NCBI GenBank assembly: GCA_029776255.1
Contig: JAKOTN010000134.1
Coordinates: 1 to 64,000 of the forward strand
Length of the DNA: 64,000 nucleotides
Direction: 5' to 3'
Origin: Pseudomonadota bacterium
Lineage (GTDB): Bacteria; Pseudomonadota; Gammaproteobacteria; Burkholderiales; Rhodocyclaceae
The translations under genes and the position numbers were made by a program. Each line of letters begins with the position of its first letter. The stretch's first letter is position 1. Of the stretch, positions 28,742 through 37,995 are shown in pieces. Below the pieces are notes generated by a model, which ran no database searches, had not been told where the DNA came from, and saw only the letters and a program-made list of their open reading frames with translations.

Positions 28742-29335
28742 ATGGATTTCGAGCTATTGGGCAGTCTAGGCTGGCGCGAGGGGCTGATCGCGATCATCGC
28801 GTTACTGGTGGGTTATGTCGTGTTGCTGTTTCTGCGCTTGCGGCGCCTGCAACGCGAGCGCAGCGCCGCGGCAACGGTGGTCGCCCAGTCGGCCATCGCT
28901 TCATACGCCGCGATTCAGGAACCGCCACCGGCGGTGCCGGATGCCGTGCCGGAAACTGCCGCGCCGGAGTCGGTTCCCGAGCCTGTCGCACCAGTCGATG
29001 AGGAGCTCGCCTGGTCCGGGACGCCGCCTGAAAATCCCGGGCAAGCGTTGCTGGACTCCCTGCAACAAGAGGTTTATCAATTGCGTTGCGAGGTCGATGA
29101 ATTGCGTGCCGAGGTACTGGCCGCCCGAGAGGATATTCGCCATCAGCTTGTCCAGTCGGCGGATGCCGCGCCCGCGCCCACGCCGCAGTACGCCGACGCC
29201 ATGCAGATGGCCGGGCAGGGTCACGACGCGACGGCCATTGCACATCATTGCCGCATCTCGCGCGCCGAGGCCGATCTGGTGGTCGCTCTGGCGCGCAATC
29301 GCAAGGACGGCCGCCCGGAAGGCGGCCGCGGTTGA
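28742..29335 (+). CDS. DUF2802 membrane-anchored protein
   Basis: 197 residues from the ATG at 28742. One N-terminal membrane helix (about 15-33, LIAIIALLVGYVVLLFLRL) is followed by a Pro/Glu/Ala-rich linker (55-105), a coiled-coil stretch (LQQEVYQLRCEVDELRAEVL) and a C-terminal helix-turn-helix-like block (YADAMQMAGQGHDATAIAHH) typical of DUF2802. Function is not known. The spacer upstream has cataat flanked by ggc/gcc that could be a -10. It is followed by a SPOR-domain protein on the same strand, so an envelope role is plausible. Confidence 0.75.
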   Translation: MDFELLGSLGWREGLIAIIALLVGYVVLLFLRLRRLQRERSAAATVVAQSAIASYAAIQEPPPAVPDAVPETAAPESVPEPVAPVDEELAWSGTPPENPGQALLDSLQQEVYQLRCEVDELRAEVLAAREDIRHQLVQSADAAPAPTPQYADAMQMAGQGHDATAIAHHCRISRAEADLVVALARNRKDGRPEGGRG

Positions 29336-29364
29336 ACGTTTCGTTTTCTCGCTCAGGGTGACCG

Positions 29365-30219
29365 ATGGTGGCTCGACAAAGTGATCGCTCGCAGGAGAAA
29401 GCGCCGGCCGGGTCGATGCCAATGGTGGTTGGGCATCCGGCGGCCGGCGACTGGCACGTCGACGTCAAGCGCCAATTGCTGCGTCGGATCGGTGTCGCCG
29501 CCGCGCTGATCGTCACGCTGTTGGCCGGGCTGGCGTTGTTCGACTACATCAACTCGCCGGGCGAATTCGACGATGCCGATGAGGAGTACGGCGAGCCGAC
29601 GACGACGCGGAACAGCACGCCGGTAATGCCGGTTAAACCGTTGCCGACGGAGGCGTCGTCCACCGCGAGCGCACCGCCCTCGGTGCCCGCCGCCGATAGT
29701 CCCTCGGCCGGTGCCACCGGCAAGGGGGCGGAAGCGCCCGCCCGTGCACTGACGGAACCGCCGTCGGGCCGGAAAGCCGGTGGCGAAAACAGCGCCGACA
29801 AAAGCACGGAAAAAGTCGCTGAAAAAGGCGCCGAACCGTTAGTCGGCGCGGGAGCGGCCGCGAAGGCGCCGCCTCTGGTGTCCTTGCCGCCGCCGCCCGA
29901 GGTCGCCGCCCGTCCGGTTCTGCCGCCCGTTGCCGGTACCGGTCCAGCGGCACGAGACAAAATGGCCGTCGAAACGCCAGCGCCGCCGCCGCGTTTCCAG
30001 GCGGGTTTCGCCGTCGAGACGGTCGCCTTGCCCGACGTGGCACGTGCCGAGGAATGGCAGGTGCGTCTGGCGCGCGAGGGCATTCCGGCGACAGTGGAAA
30101 CGCGTTTGCGGATTGGCCCATTTCGTACCCGGGCCGAGGCGGAAAACGCCCGTCGCAAGATAAAAGCTCTCGGAATAGAAACCGCCGCCACGCTGTCGAT
30201 CAAGGGCGGGCGGCCGTGA
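29365..30219 (+). CDS. SPOR-domain envelope protein
   Basis: 284 residues. A membrane helix near residues 38-57 (RIGVAAALIVTLLAGLALF) places a long Pro/Ala/Glu/Lys-rich periplasmic linker (60-205) before a C-terminal SPOR fold (FQAGFAVETVALPDVARAEE, then GPFRTRAEAENARRKIKALG). SPOR domains bind glycan strands lacking stem peptides at division sites, so this is probably a septal peptidoglycan-associated protein like DedD or FtsN. No obvious Shine-Dalgarno precedes the ATG. It converges with the TPR gene. Confidence 0.8.
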   Translation: MVARQSDRSQEKAPAGSMPMVVGHPAAGDWHVDVKRQLLRRIGVAAALIVTLLAGLALFDYINSPGEFDDADEEYGEPTTTRNSTPVMPVKPLPTEASSTASAPPSVPAADSPSAGATGKGAEAPARALTEPPSGRKAGGENSADKSTEKVAEKGAEPLVGAGAAAKAPPLVSLPPPPEVAARPVLPPVAGTGPAARDKMAVETPAPPPRFQAGFAVETVALPDVARAEEWQVRLAREGIPATVETRLRIGPFRTRAEAENARRKIKALGIETAATLSIKGGRP

Positions 30220-30240
30220 AAGGCGTGGCGCGTTCACCGT

Positions 30241-30579
30241 TCACGGCGCGCCATCGTCGATTTTCCGGCGCAGGCGACGGGCGAAGACCGCCATTTCCTT
30301 GGCGGCTTGCCGATCGCCCTTGCTTTCGGCGACGGCGATGCCTTGCGAGTACGCCGTCAGTGCGTCGGCGAGTTGTCCGTTTTCACTCAGAGCCTTGCCG
30401 AGCAGTTTCCAGGCCACCGAATACGCGGCGTCGCGAGCCAGCGCCTCGCGCAGATGCCGGATGGCTTGTTCGGTATCGCCGGCCTTGAGGTGTTCGTTAC
30501 CGAGCGAGTAGCGTAGCAACGCGCCGTCGCGCGGTCCGCCGAGCAGTTTTTCGAGATTGGCGATGATCGCGACGCTCAT
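30241..30579 (-). CDS. Small tetratricopeptide-repeat protein
   Basis: 112 residues with about two TPR units (LLRYSLGNEHLKAGDTEQAI and AWKLLGKALSENGQLADAL) and a basic C-terminus (FARRLRRKIDD). No signal peptide, so it is likely cytoplasmic. TPRs mediate protein contacts; the partner is unknown. It is divergent from ridA with only 46 bases between starts. Confidence 0.75.
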   Translation of the reverse strand: MSVAIIANLEKLLGGPRDGALLRYSLGNEHLKAGDTEQAIRHLREALARDAAYSVAWKLLGKALSENGQLADALTAYSQGIAVAESKGDRQAAKEMAVFARRLRRKIDDGAP

Positions 30580-30625
30580 TTAATATCTCCGTTTTTGCAA
30601 TCGACGCATTTTAGAGGACAGCAAA

Positions 30626-31009
30626 ATGACGAAAACGATCATTTCGACGCCACACGCGCCGGCCGCCATCGGCACCTACTCACAAGCGGTCGCTGTGAAC
30701 GGAACGGTTTATCTCTCCGGGCAGATTGGCCTCGATCCGGTGAGCATGCAATTGGTGGACGGGATCGACGCCCAGATCGTCCGCGTTTTCGATAATCTTC
30801 AGGCGGTCGCCGAAGCCGCCGGCGGTTCGTTGGCCGATGTGGTCAAACTCACCGTTTTTCTGACCGATCTGGGCAATTTTGCCAAGGTGAACGAAGTCAT
30901 GGGCCGTTATTTCGCCGAGCCTTATCCCGCGCGGGCGGCCGTCGGTGTCGCGTCCCTGCCGCGCGGGGCGCTGGTCGAGGCCGACGCGGTGCTGGTGCTC
31001 GGCGGCTGA
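30626..31009 (+). CDS. ridA: RidA-family reactive imine deaminase
   Basis: 127 residues. RidA trimers hydrolyse reactive enamine/imine intermediates (for example 2-aminoacrylate) in the cytoplasm. Motifs: [29 protein letters not shown], the conserved arginine in [19 protein letters not shown], and the EADAVLVL end. The stop overlaps the recG start by one base (tgatg), so both are translated from one mRNA. Confidence 0.92.
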   Translation: MTKTIISTPHAPAAIGTYSQAVAVNGTVYLSGQIGLDPVSMQLVDGIDAQIVRVFDNLQAVAEAAGGSLADVVKLTVFLTDLGNFAKVNEVMGRYFAEPYPARAAVGVASLPRGALVEADAVLVLGG

Positions 31010-33093
31010 TGCCGCTTGCCGACGCGATCGACGCGCCGCCATTCGTCAAGGCCAGTCTGCGAAAACTCGGCCTGGAGCGGCGCGACGACCTTGTCTTCCA
31101 CCTGCCGTTACGCTACGACGACGAGACGCGGATCTCCAGCATCGCCGACGCGCCGCTCGGCGAGCCGGTGCAGATCGAGGCGACGATCGTCGAGGTGTCG
31201 GTGGCGCCGGGGCCGCGCCGTCAATTGCTGGTGACCCTCCGCGAGGCGGACGGTGACGGAAGCAATGCGGAAAACGAGGACCCGGCCGGCCAGCCGACGC
31301 TGGTCCTGCGTTTCCTGACCTTTTACGGCAGCCAGCAGCGCGCGCTGGAAACGGCCCGCGCCTCGGGCCGTCGGCTGCGCGTTTTCGGTGAAATCCGGGA
31401 CGGCTTTTTCGGGCGGGAAATGGTCCATCCCCGCTTTCGCGTCGTCGCCGTCGGCGAGGCGCTGCCGCCGTCGCTGACACCGGTTTATCCGACCACCGCC
31501 GGGCTGTCGCAACTCGCCCTGCGCCGCCTGATCGCCCGCGCGCGGCGCGACACCGATCTCGGCGAGGTGCTGGACCCGCAATGGTGCGCCAGTCACGCCT
31601 TGCCGCCGTTGGCCAGCGCCCTTGCCTTGCTGCACGCGCCGCCGGCGGACGTCGACGCGGCGGCGCTGCAAGCTCGCCGTCACCCGGCCTGGCGGCGCAT
31701 CAAATTCGAAGAGCTTCTGGCGCAGCAACTGTCGCTGCGGCGCGCCTATCTGGCGCGGCGGCGCCAGGGCGCGCCGGTACTGGCCGGCACCGGCGAACTC
31801 GCCGCCCGTGTGCGGGCCTCGCTGCCGTTCGCCTTGACCGCCGCGCAAGAGCGGGTTATCGCTGAAATCGCCGGCGATCTCGCGCAGCCCTACCCGATGC
31901 AACGTTTGCTCCAGGGCGATGTCGGTTGCGGCAAGACGATCGTCGCCGCGCTCGCCGCCTGTCAATGCATCGAGGCCGGCTACCAGACCGCGTTCATGGC
32001 GCCGACGGAAATCCTCGCCGAACAGCATTATCTGAAGCTGCGCGCCTGGCTGGAACCGCTGGGCGTCGAAGTCGTCCGGCTCAGCGGCCGCTTGCGCAAG
32101 AGTGCCAGGCTGGCGACCCAGGCGCGGGCGGCGACCGGAGCGCCGTTGATCGTCGGCACGCACGCCCTGATTCAGGACAGCCTCGATTTCGCCCGCCTCG
32201 GTTTGGCGATCGTGGACGAGCAGCATCGTTTCGGCGTCGTGCAGCGGCTCGCGCTGCGGCGCAAGGGCGTCAACCCGCATCAGTTGATGATGTCGGCGAC
32301 GCCGATTCCGCGCACGCTGGCGATGAGCTACCACGCCGATCTCGATGTCTCGGTGATCGATGACATGCCGCCGGGACGCACGCCAGTACGCACGCGCCTG
32401 TTCGCCGATGCGCGGCGTGCCGAGGTGGTCGCCGCCGTGCGCGACGTGGTCGCGCAAGGCCGTCAAGTCTATTGGGTGTGTCCGCTGATCGAAGAATCGG
32501 CCGCGCTCGAACTACAGGCGGCGCTCGACACTTACGCCGCGCTTGGCGCCGAACTGCCGGAGTTGCGTGTCGGTCTGGTGCATGGCCGGCTGAAAATCGA
32601 TGAAAAAGCGGCGACGATGGCTGCCTTCGTCGCCGGCGAAATCGACCTTCTGGTCGCGACGACGGTAATCGAGGTCGGTGTGGATGTCGCCAATGCCAGC
32701 CTGATGGTCATTGAACACGCCGAGCGTTTCGGCCTGGCGCAACTGCACCAGTTGCGCGGCCGCGTCGGTCGCGGCGCCGAGGCGGCGGTCTGCGTGCTGC
32801 TTTACCAGCCACCGCTATCGCAAACGGCACGGGCGCGGTTGAAAATCATTTACGAGCACACCGACGGTTTCGAAATCGCCCGCCAGGATCTCCACTTGCG
32901 TGGCCCCGGCGAATTCGTCGGTAGCCGGCAGTCCGGCGTGCCGCTGCTGCGCTACGCCGATCTTGAGACCGACACCGACCTCGTCGAACTGGCGCGGACC
33001 TTGGCCGCGGAGTTGCTGCGCGACGATCCGCCGCGCGCGGAACGTCATTTGCGACGCTGGCTGGGACATCGCGACGAATTGTTGAAAGCCTGA
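31009..33093 (+). CDS. recG: ATP-dependent DNA helicase RecG
   Basis: 694 residues, full length. RecG remodels stalled replication forks and R-loops. An N-terminal wedge/OB region is followed by the helicase core: Walker A GDVGCGKT, the RecG-type DEQH box (IVDEQHRFGVVQR), SATPIPRTLAMS, and the C-terminal motifs TTVIEVGVDVANAS and QLHQLRGRVGRG. The ATG overlaps the ridA stop by one base. Confidence 0.96.
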   Translation: MPLADAIDAPPFVKASLRKLGLERRDDLVFHLPLRYDDETRISSIADAPLGEPVQIEATIVEVSVAPGPRRQLLVTLREADGDGSNAENEDPAGQPTLVLRFLTFYGSQQRALETARASGRRLRVFGEIRDGFFGREMVHPRFRVVAVGEALPPSLTPVYPTTAGLSQLALRRLIARARRDTDLGEVLDPQWCASHALPPLASALALLHAPPADVDAAALQARRHPAWRRIKFEELLAQQLSLRRAYLARRRQGAPVLAGTGELAARVRASLPFALTAAQERVIAEIAGDLAQPYPMQRLLQGDVGCGKTIVAALAACQCIEAGYQTAFMAPTEILAEQHYLKLRAWLEPLGVEVVRLSGRLRKSARLATQARAATGAPLIVGTHALIQDSLDFARLGLAIVDEQHRFGVVQRLALRRKGVNPHQLMMSATPIPRTLAMSYHADLDVSVIDDMPPGRTPVRTRLFADARRAEVVAAVRDVVAQGRQVYWVCPLIEESAALELQAALDTYAALGAELPELRVGLVHGRLKIDEKAATMAAFVAGEIDLLVATTVIEVGVDVANASLMVIEHAERFGLAQLHQLRGRVGRGAEAAVCVLLYQPPLSQTARARLKIIYEHTDGFEIARQDLHLRGPGEFVGSRQSGVPLLRYADLETDTDLVELARTLAAELLRDDPPRAERHLRRWLGHRDELLKA

Positions 33094-33159
33094 GACGGCT
33101 CGCGGTGTCGCCAGCGGTCGGCGCCGATACGCTCTTCGGCCGGCTTCGGGCGGCTGCGG

Positions 33160-33165
33160 TAAAAT
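33160..33165 (+). promoter_or_regulatory. Possible -10 element 7 bases before the eptA start
   Basis: TAAAAT at 33160-33165 followed by ccctcgc and then the ATG at 33173. If used, transcription would start at or next to the start codon, giving a leaderless or nearly leaderless mRNA; no Shine-Dalgarno is visible upstream. The -35 match is poor, so this is tentative. Confidence 0.35.
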
Positions 33166-33172
33166 CCCTCGC

Positions 33173-34864
33173 ATGAGCCTGCCGCCAATTCCTGCCCTTT
33201 TCCGCCGTTCGAAGGCGCTATCCGGCGGGTGGTTCACGCTTTCGGCGACGGTTGAACAATTGCTCCTGGCGACGAGCGTGTTCTGGATGCTGACGGCCAA
33301 CGTCCCGTTTTTCAGCGCGGCGTTGCAGGGGCGCGCGCCGGGCGAGCCCCAGACTTGGAGTTTCCTTTTCGCGCTGGGCGTGCTGCTGGTCGCCGCGCAT
33401 TTTCTGCTTCTGGCGCTACTGTGCAATCGCTGGACGGTCAAGCCGCTACTGGCGCTGCTGCTGCTGGCGACGGCGATGGCGGTGCATTTCATGCGCGCCT
33501 ATGGCGTCTATCTCGACCCTTCGATGCTGCGCAATGCGCTACGCACGGACGTGGCCGAAGCCGGCGAATTGCTGTCCTGGACGCTGTTGCCGCAATTGAC
33601 GATCCTCGTCGGCTTGCCGTGGCTGCTGCTGTGGCGGGTCCGGCTGGTCCAGCGGCCGTGGCCGACGGCTCTCGGTCGGCGATTCGGCGCCTTGTTGCTC
33701 GCCGCCGTGGCGGCCGGCGGGGCGCTGCTGGCGATTTTTCAGCCGTTTTCATCGCTGATGCGCAACCATAAGGAGTTGCGTTATCTGATCACGCCGGCCA
33801 ACTATCTGTGGTCGTTGGCCAGTGTTATCGCCGCCGACGCGCGCGGCGCCGCGCGACCGCGTCAGGCGATCGGACTGGATGCGACACCCGGCCCGTCCTG
33901 GGCCACGCGCGACAAGCCCTTGCTGGTGGTGTTGGTCGTTGGCGAAACGGCGCGTGCCGCCAACTGGGGCTTGAATGGCTATGCACGGCAGACCACGCCT
34001 GAACTGGCCAAACTGCCGGTGATCAACTTTCCCGAGGTCAGCAGTTGCGGTACCAACACCGAGGTCTCGGTGCCATGTCTGTTCGCCCCGGTCGGCCGGC
34101 GCAATTACGACAGCGCGCGCATCGACGGCAGCGAATCCTTGCTGCATGTCCTGGCGCGCGCCGGGGTGACGGTGCATTGGCGCGACAACCAGTCCGGTTG
34201 CAAGGGGGTTTGCGACGGCTTGTCGAACGATTCGGTGATCAGCCTGAATCCGCCGGGGTCATGCGCCGGTGGCCGTTGCCTGGACAGCGGCTTGCTGTAT
34301 GGGCTGGACGAGCGTCTGGCGGCGGCGAGAGGTACCCAATTGCTGGTGCTGCATCAATTGGGCAACCACGGTCCGTCGTACTTTCGGCGCTATCCGCCGG
34401 CCTTTGCCCGTTTCGCTCCGGCATGTGGCAGCGACGATCTGCAACGCTGTCGTCGCGAAGAGATCGTCAATGCCTACGATAATGCCTTGCTCTACACCGA
34501 TCATGTGCTGGCGAGCCTGATCGCCAGCTTGCAGGCACGGGCCGACAAGGTGGACTCGGCGGTGATTTATGTTTCCGATCACGGCGAATCGCTCGGCGAG
34601 AACAATCTTTTCCTGCATGGACTGCCTTACGCCATCGCCCCGAAAGAGCAGACCCGGGTGCCGATGTTCATGTGGTTGTCGGCGGATCTGCCGCGGCATG
34701 CCGGCATCGATCGTCAATGCCTGGAACAACGGGCGACCAAACCGGTCAGTCATGATCACCTCTTCCATACCGTGCTCGGTTTGCTCGATGTGCGCACCGG
34801 TTTGTACGAAGGGGAGTGGGATCTTTTGCGCGCGTGTCGGAGTGTTCCAGGGACCCCGCCCTGA
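33173..34864 (+). CDS. eptA: Lipid A phosphoethanolamine transferase, EptA type
   Basis: 563 residues. Five hydrophobic helices in the first 190 residues anchor a periplasmic alkaline-phosphatase-fold domain. Metal and catalytic residues visible: Glu258 in VVGETAR, the nucleophile Thr296 in SCGTNTEVSVPCLF, and YVSDHGESLGENNLFLHG. Six or more cysteines in the soluble domain fit the family disulfides. It transfers phosphoethanolamine from phosphatidylethanolamine to lipid A, which lowers affinity for cationic peptides such as polymyxin; lipooligosaccharide-core specificity is the alternative. Chromosomal EptA-family genes are common in betaproteobacteria. No two-component regulator is adjacent. 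Confidence 0.9.
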   Translation: MSLPPIPALFRRSKALSGGWFTLSATVEQLLLATSVFWMLTANVPFFSAALQGRAPGEPQTWSFLFALGVLLVAAHFLLLALLCNRWTVKPLLALLLLATAMAVHFMRAYGVYLDPSMLRNALRTDVAEAGELLSWTLLPQLTILVGLPWLLLWRVRLVQRPWPTALGRRFGALLLAAVAAGGALLAIFQPFSSLMRNHKELRYLITPANYLWSLASVIAADARGAARPRQAIGLDATPGPSWATRDKPLLVVLVVGETARAANWGLNGYARQTTPELAKLPVINFPEVSSCGTNTEVSVPCLFAPVGRRNYDSARIDGSESLLHVLARAGVTVHWRDNQSGCKGVCDGLSNDSVISLNPPGSCAGGRCLDSGLLYGLDERLAAARGTQLLVLHQLGNHGPSYFRRYPPAFARFAPACGSDDLQRCRREEIVNAYDNALLYTDHVLASLIASLQARADKVDSAVIYVSDHGESLGENNLFLHGLPYAIAPKEQTRVPMFMWLSADLPRHAGIDRQCLEQRATKPVSHDHLFHTVLGLLDVRTGLYEGEWDLLRACRSVPGTPP

Positions 34865-35004
34865 CTGTTTTCCTTTGCGAGCCGGATGGCGTCACGACGA
34901 GGATTTGCCAGCGTGGGTGCAGTTGGCTCATGATGTGTCCTGCCAAGGCGTTGGCGACGGGGTTCGACGACTATTTTCATAACAGATCGATGGGAGGGCC
35001 GAGA

Positions 35005-35451
35005 TTGGCCGAGAACACTGCGTTGACGGAGTTTCGCGAAAAATTCCGGGTTGAGGACTTGTTGATCATTAAAACAGAGGCGTGGTCCTGGTCGGTCAGG
35101 CCGTTACAGCCGACCCTGGGGGCCGGGGTGTTGTCGCTGAACCGGGAGGCCGCCAGTTTTTCGGAGGTCACCCCGGCGGAAATGGCGGAAATGGCGACGC
35201 TGATCGCCACGCTCGAAAAAACCCTGAAAACCGCTTTTGCGTACGACCGGATCAACTATCTGATGCTGATGATGGTTGATCACCAGGTCCACTTTCACGT
35301 CATTCCGCGCTATGAAAGCGGTCGGCAGTTTGCCGGTCTGGAGTGGGTCGATGCGGGGTGGCCGGCCTTGCCGGTGCTGGCCGATTGCCAGCACCGGGAT
35401 GCCGCATTGATGCTGATCCGCGACTCGTTGCGGGCGGCCAGCACGAGTTGA
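35005..35451 (+). CDS. HIT-family protein
   Basis: 148 residues from a TTG at 35005, which has gggagg 7 bases upstream. An ATG at 34990 is in frame but has no ribosome-binding site, and the frame stays open back into eptA without conserved sequence. The histidine triad is HQVHFHVIPRY, preceded by YDRINYLMLMMVD. HIT proteins are nucleotide hydrolases or transferases; this short subgroup has no firmly assigned substrate. The 140 bases between eptA and this start hold no clear gene. Confidence 0.78.
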   Translation: MAENTALTEFREKFRVEDLLIIKTEAWSWSVRPLQPTLGAGVLSLNREAASFSEVTPAEMAEMATLIATLEKTLKTAFAYDRINYLMLMMVDHQVHFHVIPRYESGRQFAGLEWVDAGWPALPVLADCQHRDAALMLIRDSLRAASTS

Positions 35452-35505
35452 CACGGTGTTTTTCCGGCCCGCCGGTTCGCTGATGTCCTCGCGTCGGCGA
35501 CTTTT

Positions 35506-35649
35506 CTACTTTTGGTTTCGCCAGTCGCGCAGAGTCTCGCGGCGCGGCGGGCGGGCCGTTTGGTCGCGGCCGAGATCCTTGAGCAGTGGAATCGCCGCGC
35601 CAATGACGAACACGACGCAGATGCCAAAAACGATCCAACCGGCGTTCAT
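35506..35649 (-). CDS. Small single-helix membrane protein
   Basis: 47 residues from the ATG at 35649, behind an upstream ggag. One hydrophobic helix (WIVFGICVVFVIGAAIPLL, residues 4-22) is followed by a basic tail (RPPRRETLRDWRNQK). The longer frame upstream has no conserved look. I do not recognise a family. It lies between the convergent HIT gene and the ABC gene; whether it shares the ABC transcript is unclear because 207 bases separate them. Confidence 0.5.
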   Translation of the reverse strand: MNAGWIVFGICVVFVIGAAIPLLKDLGRDQTARPPRRETLRDWRNQK

Positions 35650-35856
35650 CGTGTGCTCCGTGCATGAGAGTGGCTGGTGACCCGCGTCGCCGAGCGGGCC
35701 GGTCTGTCGCCAAGGAGCCGACGACGGTCGGTTTTCCCGCTGGCGTAAGGCTGTCTTATACACGAATCGTGCCGCGCCTGGCGCTTCGATGTTTTTCGTT
35801 CGTTTTGCGGTGGTGAAGCACATGAAGGCGCCGATGGCGCGTCGATGATCCGCTCG

Positions 35857-37995
35857 TCACGCGTTCACTACCCGCCTGTCGCTGCCGACGAACTCGTCGT
35901 TGGCCGGCGATCGACCGATGGTGAGAACCTCGTCGACATGCAGCGCGGGTGGAATTTGATGCGCGAGATAGATGACGGTCATCTTGCCCCTGAGCCTGTT
36001 GATACCGCGGGCCAGCCTTTCGGCGGACGCGTTGTCCAGGTTCGACAGGGTCTGGTCGAGAATCAATACACTGGGACGTCTGAGCAGGGCGCGTGCCAGT
36101 CCAAGTCCCCGCCGCTGGGCACAGCTCAGGTTGGCGCCGCGTTCACTGATTTCGGTTCGATAGCCGTCCGGCAGTTTGTCGATTGTGTCGTGAATGTCGG
36201 CGGCTTTGCAGGCGCGAAGGACTTCCTCGAAGCTGGCGTGCGGCTGCGCCATGATCAGATTGTCGTAAAGCGTGCCGGAAAATAGCGTTATTTCCTGCGG
36301 CACCACGCCGAATGCGGCGCGTAGCTCGTTGGTGGCCATTTGCCGGGTATCGCAACCGTCGAGATAGATTCGGCCGTGCAGAGGCTGATAAAAACCTTGC
36401 AACAGGTCGGCCAGTGTGCTCTTGCCGCAGCCGGAAGGGCCTCTGAGCACGGTGAGGTGGCCAGCCTGGAAGCTCAGGTCGAGGTGACGGTAAAGCCACG
36501 GTTGGTCTTCGGCGTGACGGAACGCGACGCCGACCAGTTCGACACGGCTGGCGTTCGCTCGCTCGGCGGTTGACGAGGCCTTCTGTGTTTCGGTCTCTTG
36601 GTCGAGGATTTCGCCAAGGCGCTCGACGGCGAGGACCGCTTTCTGGAACTCCTGCCAAAGAGTCACCAGGCGAAGCATCGGCTGACCGATACGGTAGGCG
36701 AACAGTTGGAAAGCGACGAGCATGCCGATGGTGAAGCCGTCGTTGCGCATCACCATCGCCGCGCCAGCGACAAAGGTGGCGAGCATCATTGTCTGTTCCA
36801 GGGCATTGGCGACGATGGTGTAGCTGTTGACGGCCTGACGACTGCCGAAGCCGGCGGTAAGGTAGCTGGTGAGGTAGTCGCTATAGCGTTTTTCGACGTA
36901 GGCCTCCATTTGCAGCGTTTTCAGCGTTGCCATGCCGGCCATTTGTTCGGCGAGAAAGCTCTGGTTGCGCGCGCCAAGCAGAAGCTGTCTTTTGAGATGA
37001 TCCCGGAGCAGCGGCGTCGCCAGTATCGAGACGACGACCACCGCACCGATCAGCACCAGCGAGACCAGCGTCAGTTGCCACGAGAGCCAGAACATGGCGA
37101 CCAGGAAAATCGGCAGGAAGGGCAGGTCGAACATCAAGGTCAAGGCGCCGCCGGCGAAAAACTCGCGGACCGTTTCGATGCCTTGCAGGCGCGATAGCAC
37201 GTTGCCGCTGGAGCGGGTGTCGAAAAAGGACAAAGGCAGACGCAGCAGGTGGCGGAGTACCTGATTGCCCAACACCGCGTCGATGCGGTTGCCGGTATGC
37301 AATACCAGATATTGCCGCAGCCAGCTCACGACCGCGGTGAAGACGATGACGAAAGCGAGGGAGCAAGCCAGGACAACGAGCGAGCCGCGTGTCTGGTGCG
37401 GCAGCACGTTGTCGATTATTTCTAGAGAAACCAGCGGCGCGGCCAGAGCGACGAGATGGATCACCAGCGATGCCAGTAGTACCGTTCGCCAGACGGCTTG
37501 GTGTTTGAGTAGTTCCGACGCGAACCAGTGCAAACCGAAACGTGTCTTGACGGCATCCTTCGCCTCCTCCGCGGGCATTTTTTCGGCGCGCCCGAATTGC
37601 AGTACGACACCGAGGCAACCGGCCAGAAAGTGGGTGGCGGATTCTTCGCGCGGCTGGCTGTCGTCCGGAGCGAGATAAACCACTCGGTCGCCATCGGCCT
37701 TGAGCAGCAAAACGAAATCGGCGGGATCGGATTCCGCGCCGGACGAGTCGTGGTGTGGCGCGGGAACCAGCGCAAAACAAGGGAAGGTCAAATGTGGCAG
37801 CACCGTGGCGTCGACCGCGGCTATCGCCGATCGAAAGCCGAATTTTCCAAGCGCCGTGTGCAGTACGTCGGTGGTGTGCGGAAGGGGGAACTGTTTCAGC
37901 AAAGAGGCGGGATCAAAGGGTAGGCGGTGCAACTGGCAGGCGGCACCGAGCAGCCACACGAACCCTTCGGGCGTGACGCGGTAGCGATCGAGCAC
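35857..37995 (-). CDS. Type I secretion-like ABC protein with degenerate ATPase and C39-like domain
   Basis: 712 residues from a GTG at 37995 (taggag 7 bases upstream). The architecture is that of HlyB/LapB exporters: an N-terminal C39-peptidase-like domain (1-140) lacking the catalytic Cys and His, six membrane helices (170-430) and a nucleotide-binding domain. Walker A GPSGCGKST (519-527), Q-loop Gln567 and switch His679 are intact. The signature is LSCAQRR (623-629) instead of LSGGQ-type, and the Walker B glutamate is Gln648 (ILDQTLSNLD; codon cag read directly). In related exporters that Glu-to-Gln change nearly abolishes hydrolysis. No HlyD- or TolC-like gene is nearby. It could be a heteromeric partner, a slow ATPase or a decaying gene. 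Confidence 0.85.
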   Translation of the reverse strand: MLDRYRVTPEGFVWLLGAACQLHRLPFDPASLLKQFPLPHTTDVLHTALGKFGFRSAIAAVDATVLPHLTFPCFALVPAPHHDSSGAESDPADFVLLLKADGDRVVYLAPDDSQPREESATHFLAGCLGVVLQFGRAEKMPAEEAKDAVKTRFGLHWFASELLKHQAVWRTVLLASLVIHLVALAAPLVSLEIIDNVLPHQTRGSLVVLACSLAFVIVFTAVVSWLRQYLVLHTGNRIDAVLGNQVLRHLLRLPLSFFDTRSSGNVLSRLQGIETVREFFAGGALTLMFDLPFLPIFLVAMFWLSWQLTLVSLVLIGAVVVVSILATPLLRDHLKRQLLLGARNQSFLAEQMAGMATLKTLQMEAYVEKRYSDYLTSYLTAGFGSRQAVNSYTIVANALEQTMMLATFVAGAAMVMRNDGFTIGMLVAFQLFAYRIGQPMLRLVTLWQEFQKAVLAVERLGEILDQETETQKASSTAERANASRVELVGVAFRHAEDQPWLYRHLDLSFQAGHLTVLRGPSGCGKSTLADLLQGFYQPLHGRIYLDGCDTRQMATNELRAAFGVVPQEITLFSGTLYDNLIMAQPHASFEEVLRACKAADIHDTIDKLPDGYRTEISERGANLSCAQRRGLGLARALLRRPSVLILDQTLSNLDNASAERLARGINRLRGKMTVIYLAHQIPPALHVDEVLTIGRSPANDEFVGSDRRVVNA

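Noticed and set aside
31108-32466. 452-codon frame antisense to recG
   Set aside because: Shadow of recG; Arg/Gln/Ala-rich without recognisable motifs or ribosome-binding site.
33173-34864. Acquired mcr-type colistin resistance gene
   Set aside because: No insertion sequence or compositional break; looks like a resident EptA-family gene in a chromosomal context.
34816-35004. N-terminal extension of the HIT protein into eptA
   Set aside because: No conserved residues before about 35005; the ggagg-TTG at 35005 fits the family start better.
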